Part shown: positions 16,111-24,957 of the stretch, piece by piece
Numbering within the stretch: the first letter of the stretch is position 1
Layout of the letters: every line of letters starts with the position of its first letter
Source of the DNA: Suilimivivens aceti
GTDB taxonomy: Bacteria > Bacillota > Clostridia > Lachnospirales > Lachnospiraceae
NCBI RefSeq assembly: GCF_025567405.1
Contig: NZ_JAOQKJ010000001.1
Coordinates: 1-64,000, forward strand
Length of the DNA stretch: 64,000 bases
Direction of reading: 5' to 3'
Translations under genes and position numbers: made by a program
Notes under the pieces: generated by a model
Databases searched by the model: none
Told to the model about the DNA's origin: nothing
The model's input: the letters and a program-made list of their open reading frames with translations, nothing else

Positions 16111-17211
16111 ATGGCCACAAATCTACTAAAATCTTATTTTCCAATGATCCAGAGCAGAGAAGAAATTCTCCAGCGAATCTACACAAATCCAAGAATGCAG
16201 CAGCTTTTTGAAAGCTGGACTGTCCTACAGCAGAAGGAATTCCTCGATTTCTGCTCCGGTGCCAGAGGCATCAAGGTTCTGTATGACTCCTTCTTCAAGG
16301 AGGTCATGAACCCGGAGTATGACCCTGCCAGACTGGAATCCTTCCTGACCGCCCTGCTAAACCGCAAGGTCAGAATCAAAGAGGTGCTTCCCAATGATTC
16401 CACCAGACTTTCTGACGAAAGCTCCCTGCTGATCACAGACATTATCGTTGAACTTGAGGACGGCTCTCTTGCAAATATCGAAGTCCAGAAAATTGGTTAC
16501 GCTTTTCCTGGAGCAAGGTGTGCCTGCTATTCCTCAGATATGCTCCTGCGCCAGTATAAACGGGTAAGACAACGCTCCATAGATTCCGTTACCGGCAGGG
16601 ACACTTTCTCCTACCGCAACATCAGCAAGGTTTATCTGATTGTTCTATACGAAAAAAGCCCGGATGAATTAAAGAAATGTCCTGACCATTGGATCCACCG
16701 TTCCAAAGTATCCTTCGATTCCGGACTTTCCATGGATCTTCTGCAGGATTATATTTTTATAAGTCTTGACATTTTCCGTTCAAAAATGCACAATAAAAAG
16801 GTAACTACATTGTTGGAAGCCTGGATGATATTTCTATCTATAGATGACCCGGATGAAATTATCCGGCTTATCACCAGCTTCCCACAGTTCAAGCCAATGT
16901 ATGAGACACTCTATCAGATGTGCCGGAATGTGGAGAATATTATGGGTTTCTTTTCTGAGGAATTACGGGAAATGGACAGGAATACTGTCAGATATATGAT
17001 CGATGAACTGCAGAAGGAAGTGGATGTACAGAATGCCACAATTGCAGAGAACACGGCTGTTATTGCTGAAATGAATGCTACTATTGCTGAAAAAGAGTCT
17101 CTGATCGCTGAAAAAGACTCCGCCCTCGCTGAAAAGGACTCTCTTCTCTCCAAAAGCGCTGCCACTATTGCTGCTCTGCAGGCAGAATTATCCAGACTTA
17201 AAAATTTATGA
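16111..17211 (+). CDS. Rpn/PD-(D/E)XK nuclease-family (transposase-like) protein with coiled tail
   Basis: Protein of 366 residues of the PDDEXK/Rpn superfamily, often annotated as 'PD-(D/E)XK nuclease family transposase'. Core residues ~45-170: SFFKEVMNPEYDPARLESFL, then SSLLITDIIVELEDGS with catalytic Asp, and NIEVQK giving the E-x-Q/K pair of this family. Rpn proteins are DNA endonucleases that promote recombination. Residues ~300-366 form a coiled coil built on imperfect repeats (AEKESLIAEKDSALAEKDS). No terminal inverted repeats or target duplications are visible, so it is a solitary gene and not an intact mobile element. A strong ribosome site AAGGAGGG precedes the ATG. Confidence 0.8.
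   Translation: MATNLLKSYFPMIQSREEILQRIYTNPRMQQLFESWTVLQQKEFLDFCSGARGIKVLYDSFFKEVMNPEYDPARLESFLTALLNRKVRIKEVLPNDSTRLSDESSLLITDIIVELEDGSLANIEVQKIGYAFPGARCACYSSDMLLRQYKRVRQRSIDSVTGRDTFSYRNISKVYLIVLYEKSPDELKKCPDHWIHRSKVSFDSGLSMDLLQDYIFISLDIFRSKMHNKKVTTLLEAWMIFLSIDDPDEIIRLITSFPQFKPMYETLYQMCRNVENIMGFFSEELREMDRNTVRYMIDELQKEVDVQNATIAENTAVIAEMNATIAEKESLIAEKDSALAEKDSLLSKSAATIAALQAELSRLKNL
17041..17175 (+). repeat. Imperfect heptad-like repeats in the nuclease tail
   Basis: The DNA repeats short units such as attgctgaaaaag and gctgaaaaggactc, encoding IAE(N/M/K)-type heptads. The repeats invite slippage and so length variation of the coiled-coil tail between strains. Confidence 0.6.
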
Positions 17212-17297
17212 TCCTGTAAGAAAAATCCTGCTTGCAGGATTCTCCGCCTGCGTTGGGTCGCTTTAAGTGACATCTACCCTTTTGCCGCAGTGCGATC

Positions 17298-17324
17298 CAG
17301 TCCGGCAGATAATCTGCCGGACTG
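17298..17324. terminator. Hairpin between nuclease gene and trpB2
   Basis: A perfect 13-base inverted repeat, arms 17298-17310 and 17312-17324 (core TCCGGCAGA), is followed by gctcttt on the plus side. It probably separates the convergent genes. A smaller hairpin AATCCTGC/GCAGGATT lies at 17224-17241. Confidence 0.75.
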
Positions 17325-17341
17325 CTCTTTATCATTCTGAT

Positions 17342-18730
17342 TTAAAACTCATTCCCAGGGAACTTCGGAATCCCGGCAAATCCCTTTGCCAGCTCCTCAT
17401 CTGTCGGAATATAATCCACCATCTCTCCATTATTGAAGCGTTCATAAGCCATCATATCAAAGTAACCTGTTCCGGTAAGTCCAAAGAGGATTGTTTTCTC
17501 TTCTCCGGTCTCCTTGCATTTCAGTGCTTCATCGATCGCCACCTTGATCGCATGGGAGCTTTCCGGTGCAGGAAGGATGCCTTCTACTCTTGCGAACTGC
17601 TCTGCTGCCTTAAATACCGCTGTCTGCTCCACACTCATGGCTCTCATGTATCCATCATGATAAAGCTGTGACAGGATAGAGCTCATGCCATGATAGCGGA
17701 GTCCGCCTGCATGATTCGGTGCCGGGATAAAGCCGCTTCCCAGTGTGTACATTTTCGCCAGAGGACATACCTTTCCTGTATCACAGAAATCATATACAAA
17801 TTTTCCTCTCGTAAGGCTTGGGCAGGAGGCCGGTTCCACTGCGACAATATCATAATCTGCCTCACCTCTTAGCATTTCACCTGCAAAAGGAGAGATCAGC
17901 CCACCAAGGTTTGATCCTCCACCAGCACATCCAATGATCATATCCGGTTTGATTCCATATTTATCCATAGCCGCCTTGGCCTCCAGACCGATCACTGTCT
18001 GGTGAAGCAGTACCTGGTTCAGTACAGATCCCAATACATAACGGTAACCCTCTTTGGAGATTGCTGCTTCTACTGCCTCAGAGATTGCACATCCAAGACT
18101 GCCTGTTGTTCCGGGGAATTCCCTCAGGATCTTTCTTCCTACCTCTGTTGTTTCTGAAGGAGAAGGTGTCACCTTCGCCCCGTAGGTTCTCATAACCTCT
18201 CTTCGGAAGGGCTTCTGTTCATAAGAGCACTTTACCATATATACATTACAGTCAAGATCCAGATAGGCACAGGCCATGGAAAGCGCTGTTCCCCACTGAC
18301 CGGCTCCGGTCTCTGTAGTCACACCCTTAAGTCCCTGCTTCTTGGCATAATAAGCCTGCGCAATGGCTGAATTCAGCTTATGGCTTCCACTGGTATTATT
18401 TCCTTCGAACTTATAATAAATCTTTGCCGGTGTCTGCAGCTTTTCCTCCAGACAGTAGGCTCTGACAAGCGGTGAAGGACGGTACATTCTGTAAAACTTA
18501 CGGATTTCATCCGGAATTTTAAAATAGGGAGTGGTGTCATCCAGCTCCTGTTTGCAAAGCTCATCGCAGAAGATTCCTCTCATCTCTTCAAATGTCAGGG
18601 GCTTTTGCGTGCCTGGATTTAATAATGGCGCCGGCTTATTCTTCATATCCGCCCGCACGTTATACCAGCTGTCTGGCATTTCATTTTCTTCCAAATAAAT
18701 TTTGTAAGGAATGTTATTCTTATCACTCAT
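17342..18730 (-). CDS. trpB2: TrpB2-type tryptophan synthase beta chain (PLP enzyme)
   Basis: PLP enzyme of 462 residues, longer than ordinary TrpB (~400) and typical of the TrpB2 group. The PLP lysine is in NNTSGSHKLNSAIAQ. Downstream come TETGAGQWGTALS, the glycine-rich phosphate loop GCAGGGSNLGG, and C-terminal GLTGTGYFD. TrpB2 joins indole and serine to tryptophan or acts as a stand-alone indole-salvaging enzyme or serine deaminase; no trpA or other trp genes are nearby, so a salvage role is more likely. It lies downstream of a threonine aldolase-family gene on the same strand, but its own promoter elements are visible in the 105-base gap. Confidence 0.93.
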   Translation of the reverse strand: MSDKNNIPYKIYLEENEMPDSWYNVRADMKNKPAPLLNPGTQKPLTFEEMRGIFCDELCKQELDDTTPYFKIPDEIRKFYRMYRPSPLVRAYCLEEKLQTPAKIYYKFEGNNTSGSHKLNSAIAQAYYAKKQGLKGVTTETGAGQWGTALSMACAYLDLDCNVYMVKCSYEQKPFRREVMRTYGAKVTPSPSETTEVGRKILREFPGTTGSLGCAISEAVEAAISKEGYRYVLGSVLNQVLLHQTVIGLEAKAAMDKYGIKPDMIIGCAGGGSNLGGLISPFAGEMLRGEADYDIVAVEPASCPSLTRGKFVYDFCDTGKVCPLAKMYTLGSGFIPAPNHAGGLRYHGMSSILSQLYHDGYMRAMSVEQTAVFKAAEQFARVEGILPAPESSHAIKVAIDEALKCKETGEEKTILFGLTGTGYFDMMAYERFNNGEMVDYIPTDEELAKGFAGIPKFPGNEF

Positions 18731-18778
18731 CTTATCAGATTCTCCTTTTCCCCTCTGTTGTTTAACTCATTTTATACC

Positions 18779-18808
18779 AGTATACAATTTTCTGTCAATC
18801 TGTGTCAA
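18779..18808 (-). promoter_or_regulatory. Promoter(s) of trpB2
   Basis: On the minus strand TTGACA (18803-18808) and TATACT (18779-18784) have an 18-base spacer. A second TTGACA (18793-18798) pairs with TATAAA 16 bases further on. Two overlapping promoters may be used. Confidence 0.65.
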
Positions 18809-18835
18809 AGGCTGATCCACTTCGATTTTTCTTTT

Positions 18836-19891
18836 TCAGCTTATGGAAGCCAGCCTGCATTCCTTCAGGATCTGCAATAGCTCCCTCATATCCTCTTCTC
18901 TGGTTGCCCAGCTTGTACAGAAGCGGCAGACCACATGGTTTTCATCTACTCTGGCAAAGAGATCATAGCCTGCCCCCTTTGCTGTCAGTGTATCTGCCTC
19001 CTGATCAGTCAGCACAAGAAACTGCTGATTGGTCGGGGAATCCAGATAAAAGGTATAGCCCATATCCTTCAGTTCCCTTTTCAGCATCTCTGCCATGCCG
19101 ATGGCATGTGCACTGATCTTAAAATAAAGTCCGTCCGTAAATAAGGTATCAAACTGTACGCCAAGCAGTCTTCCCTTGGCCAGCATGGCACCACGCTGTT
19201 TGATCTTTGTAATAAAGTACTTCGGCTCATTCCCCTTTGGAAATACGACTGCCTCTCCGCAAAGTGCCCCAACCTTGGTACCCCCTATATAAAAGACATC
19301 GCAGAGTCTGGCAAGCTCCGGCAGGGTCAGATCGGCTGCCGCGCTCATCAGTCCGTAACCGAGCCTTGCCCCATCTACATAAAGAGGAATCTGATATTCC
19401 CTGCACACCGCATAAATATCCGTCAGTTCCTTTTTCGTATACAGGGTTCCATATTCTGTGGGATAAGACAGATATACCATTCCCGGGATCACCATATGCT
19501 CATGGGAGGGATCCTTATAAAAATTCACCAGGTAATCCTTCAGGTCAGGTGCTTTCATCTTCCCCTCATATGCAGGAAGTGACAGCACCTTATGCCCTGT
19601 GTATTCAATAGCACCCGCTTCATGCACATTCACATGACCGGTATCCGCTGCCAGCACTCCCTCACAGCTTTGCAGCATCGTAGAGATCACTACTGCATTG
19701 GTCTGTGTCCCTCCTACAGTAAAGAATACGCTTCCTTCCGGACATTCACAGGCTGCCCTGATCTTCTCAGCAGCGCTGATACAGTAAGGATCGTTCTCAT
19801 ATCCCGGCATCTTTTCCAGATTGGTTTCTGCAAGCCTTTGCAGGATCTTCTCATGGGCTCCCTCCAGATAATCACATGTAAATAAAAGCAT
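18836..19891 (-). CDS. Low-specificity threonine aldolase-family PLP enzyme
   Basis: Protein of 351 residues of the beta-eliminating lyase/threonine aldolase fold-type I family. It should cleave L-threonine or allo-threonine to glycine and acetaldehyde. Visible landmarks: SVFFTVGGTQTNAVVIST (cofactor contacts), VDGARLGYGLMS (Asp that holds the pyridine nitrogen, and Arg), and FYIGGTKVGALCGEAVVFP with the Schiff-base lysine. Length matches the family (~340-350). It begins at ATG 19891 with AGGAGG-like GGAGGAAAG upstream and lies 105 bases ahead of trpB2. A role in glycine supply or threonine catabolism is inferred. Confidence 0.92.
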   Translation of the reverse strand: MLLFTCDYLEGAHEKILQRLAETNLEKMPGYENDPYCISAAEKIRAACECPEGSVFFTVGGTQTNAVVISTMLQSCEGVLAADTGHVNVHEAGAIEYTGHKVLSLPAYEGKMKAPDLKDYLVNFYKDPSHEHMVIPGMVYLSYPTEYGTLYTKKELTDIYAVCREYQIPLYVDGARLGYGLMSAAADLTLPELARLCDVFYIGGTKVGALCGEAVVFPKGNEPKYFITKIKQRGAMLAKGRLLGVQFDTLFTDGLYFKISAHAIGMAEMLKRELKDMGYTFYLDSPTNQQFLVLTDQEADTLTAKGAGYDLFARVDENHVVCRFCTSWATREEDMRELLQILKECRLASIS

Positions 19892-19926
19892 TTATTCTCT
19901 TTCCTCCTGTTCTTCCGTTTATTCGT

Positions 19927-19958
19927 AAAAAAGAAGACACAGCTTAGACCACTGTGTC
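19927..19958 (-). terminator. Terminator downstream of ptb-buk
   Basis: The minus strand reads GACACAG-n9-CTGTGTC then TTCTTTTTT, about 36 bases after the buk stop. Confidence 0.88.
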
Positions 19959-19993
19959 CTCTGTATTTTCCTGTTTTCCTGCTACGGAACGGA

Positions 19994-21061
19994 TTAATAT
20001 TCCATTGCCTTTTCTTCGCCGTTTAATACACGGAGCGCACCCTGTGCCAGGGCAAGCAGCTCATCTTCTCCGGGATATACGGTGAATGGAGCAATAAATC
20101 CGGCTCTCTCTTCCATCTTGTCAACCACTGCCTTATTGTAAGCAATGCCACCGGTAACGATGATCGCATCTACCTTGCCTTTTAATACGCAGGACATGGA
20201 ACCAATATTCTTGCAGACCTGAAGGATAAATGCCTCTCTTACCTCATCAGCATGTGTATCACCTTCATCGATCATCTTGGCAACATCACGCATATCATTG
20301 GTTCCAAGATATGCATTGAATCCGCCGCCGCCAACGATCTTCTTGTAAACTTCCTTCTCGGTATATTCACCTGAGAAGCACATCCTGATCAGTGCGCCTG
20401 AAGGAACTGCTCCGGCTCTCTCAGGTGAGAAAGCACCGTCTCCATCAAGGGCATTGAATACATCAATGACACGTCCCTTTTCATGGGCGCCTACAGAAAC
20501 ACCACCGCCCATATGTACTACGATCAGATTCAGGGATTCATAGGAAACGCCCTTCTCCTTCGCATATCTCTTGGCTACAGCCTTCTGGTTCAGGGCATGG
20601 AACACGCTCGTTCTTGGAAGCTCCGGTACACCTGAATATCTTGCGATAGGCATCAGCTCATCTACTACGACAGGGTCAACGATATAGGAAGGAACACCGA
20701 TTTCGTCCCCGATCTCTCTTGCCAGAATGCCGCCAAGATTGGATGCATGCTGTCCCTGCTTACCGATCTTCAGGTCATGAAGCAGATCATCACTGACTGC
20801 ATAGGTGCCACCCGGGATTGGCTTTAACATACCACCACGGCCTACAATTACCTGCAGGGATCTGATATCAAAGTCCTTCTCCTTCAGCAGGTCAAGAATG
20901 ATCTGCTTACGGAAATCCTTCTGGTCTACGATAGACGCATACTGTGCGATCTCTTCGGTAGAATGACGAAGGGTTTCTTCAAATAACAGGGTCTCATCTT
21001 CGAATACACCGATCTTGGTGGAAGTAGAACCCGGATTGATGATTAAGCTCTTAACTGACAT
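19994..21061 (-). CDS. buk: Butyrate kinase
   Basis: Acetokinase-family enzyme of 355 residues that converts butyryl phosphate and ADP to butyrate and ATP, the last step of the kinase route of butyrate formation. Family motifs are clear: LIINPGSTSTKIGVFED at the N-terminus, VVHMGGGVSVGAH, DGDGAFSPERAGAVP, CVLKGKVDAIIVTGGIAYN and PGEDELLALAQGALRVL. The normal length is ~355. It starts 9 bases after the ptb stop, so the two are co-transcribed and translated together. Related enzymes can use branched-chain acyl phosphates, so isobutyrate or isovalerate are possible side substrates. A terminator follows. Confidence 0.97.
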   Translation of the reverse strand: MSVKSLIINPGSTSTKIGVFEDETLLFEETLRHSTEEIAQYASIVDQKDFRKQIILDLLKEKDFDIRSLQVIVGRGGMLKPIPGGTYAVSDDLLHDLKIGKQGQHASNLGGILAREIGDEIGVPSYIVDPVVVDELMPIARYSGVPELPRTSVFHALNQKAVAKRYAKEKGVSYESLNLIVVHMGGGVSVGAHEKGRVIDVFNALDGDGAFSPERAGAVPSGALIRMCFSGEYTEKEVYKKIVGGGGFNAYLGTNDMRDVAKMIDEGDTHADEVREAFILQVCKNIGSMSCVLKGKVDAIIVTGGIAYNKAVVDKMEERAGFIAPFTVYPGEDELLALAQGALRVLNGEEKAMEY

Positions 21062-21070
21062 GATTACCTC

Positions 21071-21991
21071 CTACTGATTCTTTTTCATTTCTTCTGCTAC
21101 CACTGCAGCAAGTGCAATGGAATTTACCTTGGTTTCAAATGTGTCAGAACGGGATGTCAGGATAACAGGAGCCTTGGTTCCTGTCAGGATACAGCCATTC
21201 TTTACCTTTACAAGATGAACGATTGCCTTATATACCAGATTTCCTGCATGGATATCGGGGAAAAGAAGGATATCGGCATCGCCTGTGATCTTACGATCCA
21301 TGGCTCCCTTTTCTTCTGCTGCTGCCCTGTCAATGGCAATATCAAGAGAAAGCGGTCCGTCTACGATACAGTCCTTGATCTCGCCTTCCTCGTTCATTCT
21401 TGTCAGCTCTGCCGCCTCTACGGTAACAGGCATCTTGGGATTTACTACTTCTACCGCTGCAAGGGGAGCTACCTTCGGACACTCTACGCCGCAGGCCTTT
21501 GCTACCTCTACAGTATACTTAATGATAAACTTCTTATCCTCTAATGTGGGGTAAGGCATAAATGCAACATCTGTAAAGAAAAGCAGACGGTCGATCCCGG
21601 GAATCTCAAATACACACACATGGGAAAGAGGCTGTCCGGTACGAAGCCCGACTTCCTTGTTCAGCACGCTCTTTAAGAAAGTCTTGGAATCCAGAAGACC
21701 CTTCATATACATATCTGCCCTGCCATCGTGTACAAGAGAAACTGCCTTTAAGGAAGCCTCTACTACATCAGGCTCATTGATGATTTCATATTCATCCATA
21801 TTCATGGAAAGGGAGGCTCCGATCTCACGGATCTCTGCTTCATTACCAACCAGAATCGCATCTGCAATACCACGCTCCTTTGCAGCCTTAACTGCCTCCA
21901 GCACAGCCTTATCCTGTGCCACTGCAACGGACAGAATCTTCTTACTGCACTCTGACACCTTGGACAATAAATCATCAAAATTCTTGCTCAT
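21071..21991 (-). CDS. ptb: Phosphate butyryltransferase
   Basis: Protein of 306 residues that swaps the CoA of butyryl-CoA for phosphate, feeding butyrate kinase. It belongs to the PTA/PTB family. Landmarks: VAVAQDKAVLEAVKAAKERG near the N-terminus, DAILVGNEAEI, MKGLLDSKTFLKSVLNKE, VCVFEIPGIDRLLFFTDVAF, VNPKMPVTVEAA and the C-terminal GTKAPVILTSRSDTFETKVNSIALA. GAGGTG precedes the start. It is the first gene of the ptb-buk operon and has a good upstream promoter. The crotonase/thiolase steps that make butyryl-CoA are not in this window. Confidence 0.97.
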   Translation of the reverse strand: MSKNFDDLLSKVSECSKKILSVAVAQDKAVLEAVKAAKERGIADAILVGNEAEIREIGASLSMNMDEYEIINEPDVVEASLKAVSLVHDGRADMYMKGLLDSKTFLKSVLNKEVGLRTGQPLSHVCVFEIPGIDRLLFFTDVAFMPYPTLEDKKFIIKYTVEVAKACGVECPKVAPLAAVEVVNPKMPVTVEAAELTRMNEEGEIKDCIVDGPLSLDIAIDRAAAEEKGAMDRKITGDADILLFPDIHAGNLVYKAIVHLVKVKNGCILTGTKAPVILTSRSDTFETKVNSIALAAVVAEEMKKNQ

Positions 21992-22047
21992 TTGTTCACA
22001 CCTCTTATTTTTATTTGTTAAATTTATAACATAATCACAATAAAGAA

Positions 22048-22076
22048 ATCATAGCACATTTGCGGGAAAATAGCAA
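22048..22076 (-). promoter_or_regulatory. Promoter of ptb-buk
   Basis: On the minus strand TTGCTA (22071-22076) and TATGAT (22048-22053) are 17 bases apart, about 57 bases before the ptb start. Confidence 0.65.
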
Positions 22077-22102
22077 TCCCATGGGCTTTTTTTCTGCCTT
22101 TT

Positions 22103-23542
22103 CTATCTGGTATGCATGGATCTTCCAAACAGAAGCAGCATAGGGAATATCTCAAGTCTTCCTGTCAGCATACAAAGGGATAGCAGTACCTGTGCCCAGT
22201 CAGAGTAAATCCCGAAGTTATTCATGGGACCTACACCGCCAAGTCCCGGTCCTATATTGTTAAAGCAGGACAGCACTGCTGTCACATTGGTCGTCAGATC
22301 CTTGCCATCCAGGGAAAGGATCCAGGTAAACAGACAGATCAGGATCAGATAAGCTGCTGCGTAGATCCTGATGGAATTCAGTGTTTCCTTATCAATAGGC
22401 TTACCATCAATCCTCACGGGATTGATCGCCTTCGGCGTAATGATATGCCTTACCTCTGCCATCATGGCCTTTAACAGGATGATCAGTCTTGATACCTTGA
22501 AGCCACCTCCGGTAGATCCGGCACAGGCACCGATAATCATTAGAAGTACAAGCGTATGCTTGGAAAATTCAGGCCAGAAATTAAAGTCCACCGTGGCAAA
22601 ACCGGATGTGGTCATAATACTAGCCACCTGAAAAAATGCATTCCTGACTGTTGTTCCAAGTCCTGTCACCCGGCTGAAGGTATTGATAGAAATCAATACA
22701 GTGGCTGTAATTACAATTCCAAGATAAGCTTTTACCTCTTCCGATTTCAGTGCATCCTTTACCTTGCCGAGAAGCAGAAGATGGTATACATTAAAGTTTA
22801 CGCCAAATAACAGCATAAAAATTCCAAGCAGGATCTCAATATAAGCACTGTGATAACCGGCCACGCCCGCTGACGACACTGCAAATCCACCGGTTCCTGC
22901 TGTTCCAAAGGCTATACAGAAGCTATCAAATAACGGCATTCCCCCAAGCAGGAGCAAAACAAGCAGTATCATCGTCATGGCTGCATATATACCATACAGG
23001 ATCATAGATGTAGTCCGCATTCTCGGCACCAGCTTGCCTGCAGTAGGTCCCGGCACCTCTGCACGTACAAGATGCATGGAATTGTCATTTTCCATAGGCA
23101 TGACCATCATTACAAATACCAGGACACCCATACCACCGATCCAATGGGTAAAGCTTCTCCAGAACAGAACGCCATGTCCAAGGAGCTCCGGCTGCGCCAG
23201 CACAGAAGCGCCTGTGGTGCTGAAACCGGATGCGATCTCAAACAGGGCACTCCAGTAGGAACGGAATCCCCCTGCCATATACAGCGGCATGGCACCGATC
23301 AGGGAAATGATGATCCAGGTCGCCGCCACGATAAAGTATCCATCCCTGCTGCTGAGTCTTCTGTCCGACTGCCTGACTCTTGCCATAAGTACCCCTGGGA
23401 TCAGTGCCGCCAGGATCGTAACAGCAAAAACCCATGCATCTCCATCTCCATAATACAAGGCAACAAGAAGCGGCAGTACCATGAGAGCCGCTTCAATCAA
23501 TATGATTCTTCCAATAAAACTGACTATTTTTCTTTTATTCAT
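22103..23542 (-). CDS. trkH: TrkH/KtrB-family potassium uptake channel subunit
   Basis: Integral membrane protein of 479 residues, the K+ translocating subunit of a Trk system. Selectivity-filter-like loops can be seen: SGFSTTGASVLAQ, GTAGTGGFAVSS, STGGGFKVS near IGACAG, and FNNIGPGLGGVGP. I chose MNKRKIVSFIG at 23542 because AGGAG lies 8 bases upstream, overlapping the trkA stop; an earlier in-frame codon lacks this. It follows the TrkA-type gene by 10 bases, giving an aspS-trkA-trkH series on one strand. Length fits TrkH (~480). Confidence 0.95.
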   Translation of the reverse strand: MNKRKIVSFIGRIILIEAALMVLPLLVALYYGDGDAWVFAVTILAALIPGVLMARVRQSDRRLSSRDGYFIVAATWIIISLIGAMPLYMAGGFRSYWSALFEIASGFSTTGASVLAQPELLGHGVLFWRSFTHWIGGMGVLVFVMMVMPMENDNSMHLVRAEVPGPTAGKLVPRMRTTSMILYGIYAAMTMILLVLLLLGGMPLFDSFCIAFGTAGTGGFAVSSAGVAGYHSAYIEILLGIFMLLFGVNFNVYHLLLLGKVKDALKSEEVKAYLGIVITATVLISINTFSRVTGLGTTVRNAFFQVASIMTTSGFATVDFNFWPEFSKHTLVLLMIIGACAGSTGGGFKVSRLIILLKAMMAEVRHIITPKAINPVRIDGKPIDKETLNSIRIYAAAYLILICLFTWILSLDGKDLTTNVTAVLSCFNNIGPGLGGVGPMNNFGIYSDWAQVLLSLCMLTGRLEIFPMLLLFGRSMHTR

Positions 23543-23552
23543 TTCTCTGCTC

Positions 23553-24935
23553 CTAGGAAGCAAATATGTCTTCCAGTCTTGCGATCTGTCTGTCAATGAC
23601 AGCTACCAGTACCGTATCTCCTGGAAGGATCACATCATCACCCCTGGGAATGATGATCCGGAAATCACGGATAATACAGCCGATCAGCATATTCTGTTTC
23701 ATTCTCAGATCCTTCAGTGGGGTATTCAGGTTCAGATCCCTGTCATCCACCTTAAACTCGATGATCTCCAGTCTGCCATCCATCAGACGGTACAGAGATT
23801 CCACCGCATCATTATCCTCTGCATTCAGAAGAGATCTGCTGTAGCCAAGAATTCTATCCGCTGCAACATCCTCTCTTGAGATCGTACAGATCTTGCTCCC
23901 CTCCGGCAGCACCTTAAGCCTTGATTTGGCTGCGATCCTGGAAATCACCTTGCTGATACCCTGGGACTCCCCATACATGGCTGCCACCAGATTATATTCA
24001 TCATTATCTGTGATCGTAATAAATGCGTCTGTATTCTCGATATCCGACTGGGACATGGAATCAAAATAGGCAAGCGCATCATCGCATACCACGTTGATCC
24101 CTTCCACGGCTTCAGAAAGCTCTGTTGCCATCACCTTATTTTTCTCGATCAGGGTTACCTTCGCCCCCTGCTCCAGCACTGCCTCTGCCAGATAATAAGC
24201 TATCCGTCCGCCTCCTGCGATCATAACGGACTGCAGCGGCTTTACCGGAAGCTTGATCTTTTTGAAGGATTTACGGAATTCATCCGCAGCACCTGTCATA
24301 TACAGGATATCCCCTCTGCTGATCACCGTATTTCCTTTTGGCACAAAGGCCTCCCCGTCCCGGACGATCGCACAGATCAGCAGGTTGATCCCCATATCCT
24401 GGTTCATCTCGATCAGGGAATGGCCGATCAGCGGGCTTTCATTCCGGACATTGATCTGGACAAGCTCCGCTCTGCCTCTTGCAAAGGTTTCCACACGGGT
24501 TGCCAGCGGGAAACGAAGCAGCCGGAAGATCTCCAGAGCCGTTGCCAGCTCCGGGTTAATGATCATGGAAAGCCCCAGCTTATCCTTGTAAAAATGATTC
24601 TGCCTTGCATAATCCACGTCCCTGATACGGGCAATGGTATGCTTGGCTCCCATCATATGGGCTGTCATACAGCTTAGTATATTCAGTTCATCGGACTCTG
24701 TCACGGCAATCCAGATATCTGCCTTGCCTGCGGAAAGCTCCTGCAGTGTGGTATAGGAAGCGCCATTACCTTCAAAGCAGATAATATCAAAGCTGTTGCT
24801 CAGGCTCTTTACCACATCCTGGTTTCTGTCGATCAGGGTCAGTTCATATCCATCCCTGGAAAGCTGTCCGGCAAGCGAACGGCCAATCTCGCCTCCTCCT
24901 ACAATAAATATTTTTATATCACTGCGTGATTTCAT
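23553..24935 (-). CDS. trkA: TrkA: NAD-binding regulatory subunit of K+ uptake
   Basis: Cytoplasmic gating subunit of 460 residues with two RCK modules. Each has a Rossmann TrkA-N domain (IFIVGGGEIGRSLAGQL at residue ~8 and VMIAGGGRIAYYLAEAV near 233) followed by a TrkA-C domain, of which the last (NTPLKDLRMKQN...) ends the protein. Double-module TrkA of ~450-460 residues assembles as a dimer ring under the TrkH channel and responds to NAD(H)/ATP. It starts 22 bases after the aspS stop with GTGAGGAA as ribosome site, and no promoter is evident in that gap, so it is probably transcribed with aspS. Confidence 0.95.
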   Translation of the reverse strand: MKSRSDIKIFIVGGGEIGRSLAGQLSRDGYELTLIDRNQDVVKSLSNSFDIICFEGNGASYTTLQELSAGKADIWIAVTESDELNILSCMTAHMMGAKHTIARIRDVDYARQNHFYKDKLGLSMIINPELATALEIFRLLRFPLATRVETFARGRAELVQINVRNESPLIGHSLIEMNQDMGINLLICAIVRDGEAFVPKGNTVISRGDILYMTGAADEFRKSFKKIKLPVKPLQSVMIAGGGRIAYYLAEAVLEQGAKVTLIEKNKVMATELSEAVEGINVVCDDALAYFDSMSQSDIENTDAFITITDNDEYNLVAAMYGESQGISKVISRIAAKSRLKVLPEGSKICTISREDVAADRILGYSRSLLNAEDNDAVESLYRLMDGRLEIIEFKVDDRDLNLNTPLKDLRMKQNMLIGCIIRDFRIIIPRGDDVILPGDTVLVAVIDRQIARLEDIFAS

Positions 24936-24957
24936 TATGATTCCTCACTTTTGAGTC

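Noticed and set aside
16111..17211. Insertion sequence carrying the PD-(D/E)XK 'transposase'
   Set aside because: No terminal inverted repeats, target-site duplication or second transposase gene could be seen around the gene.
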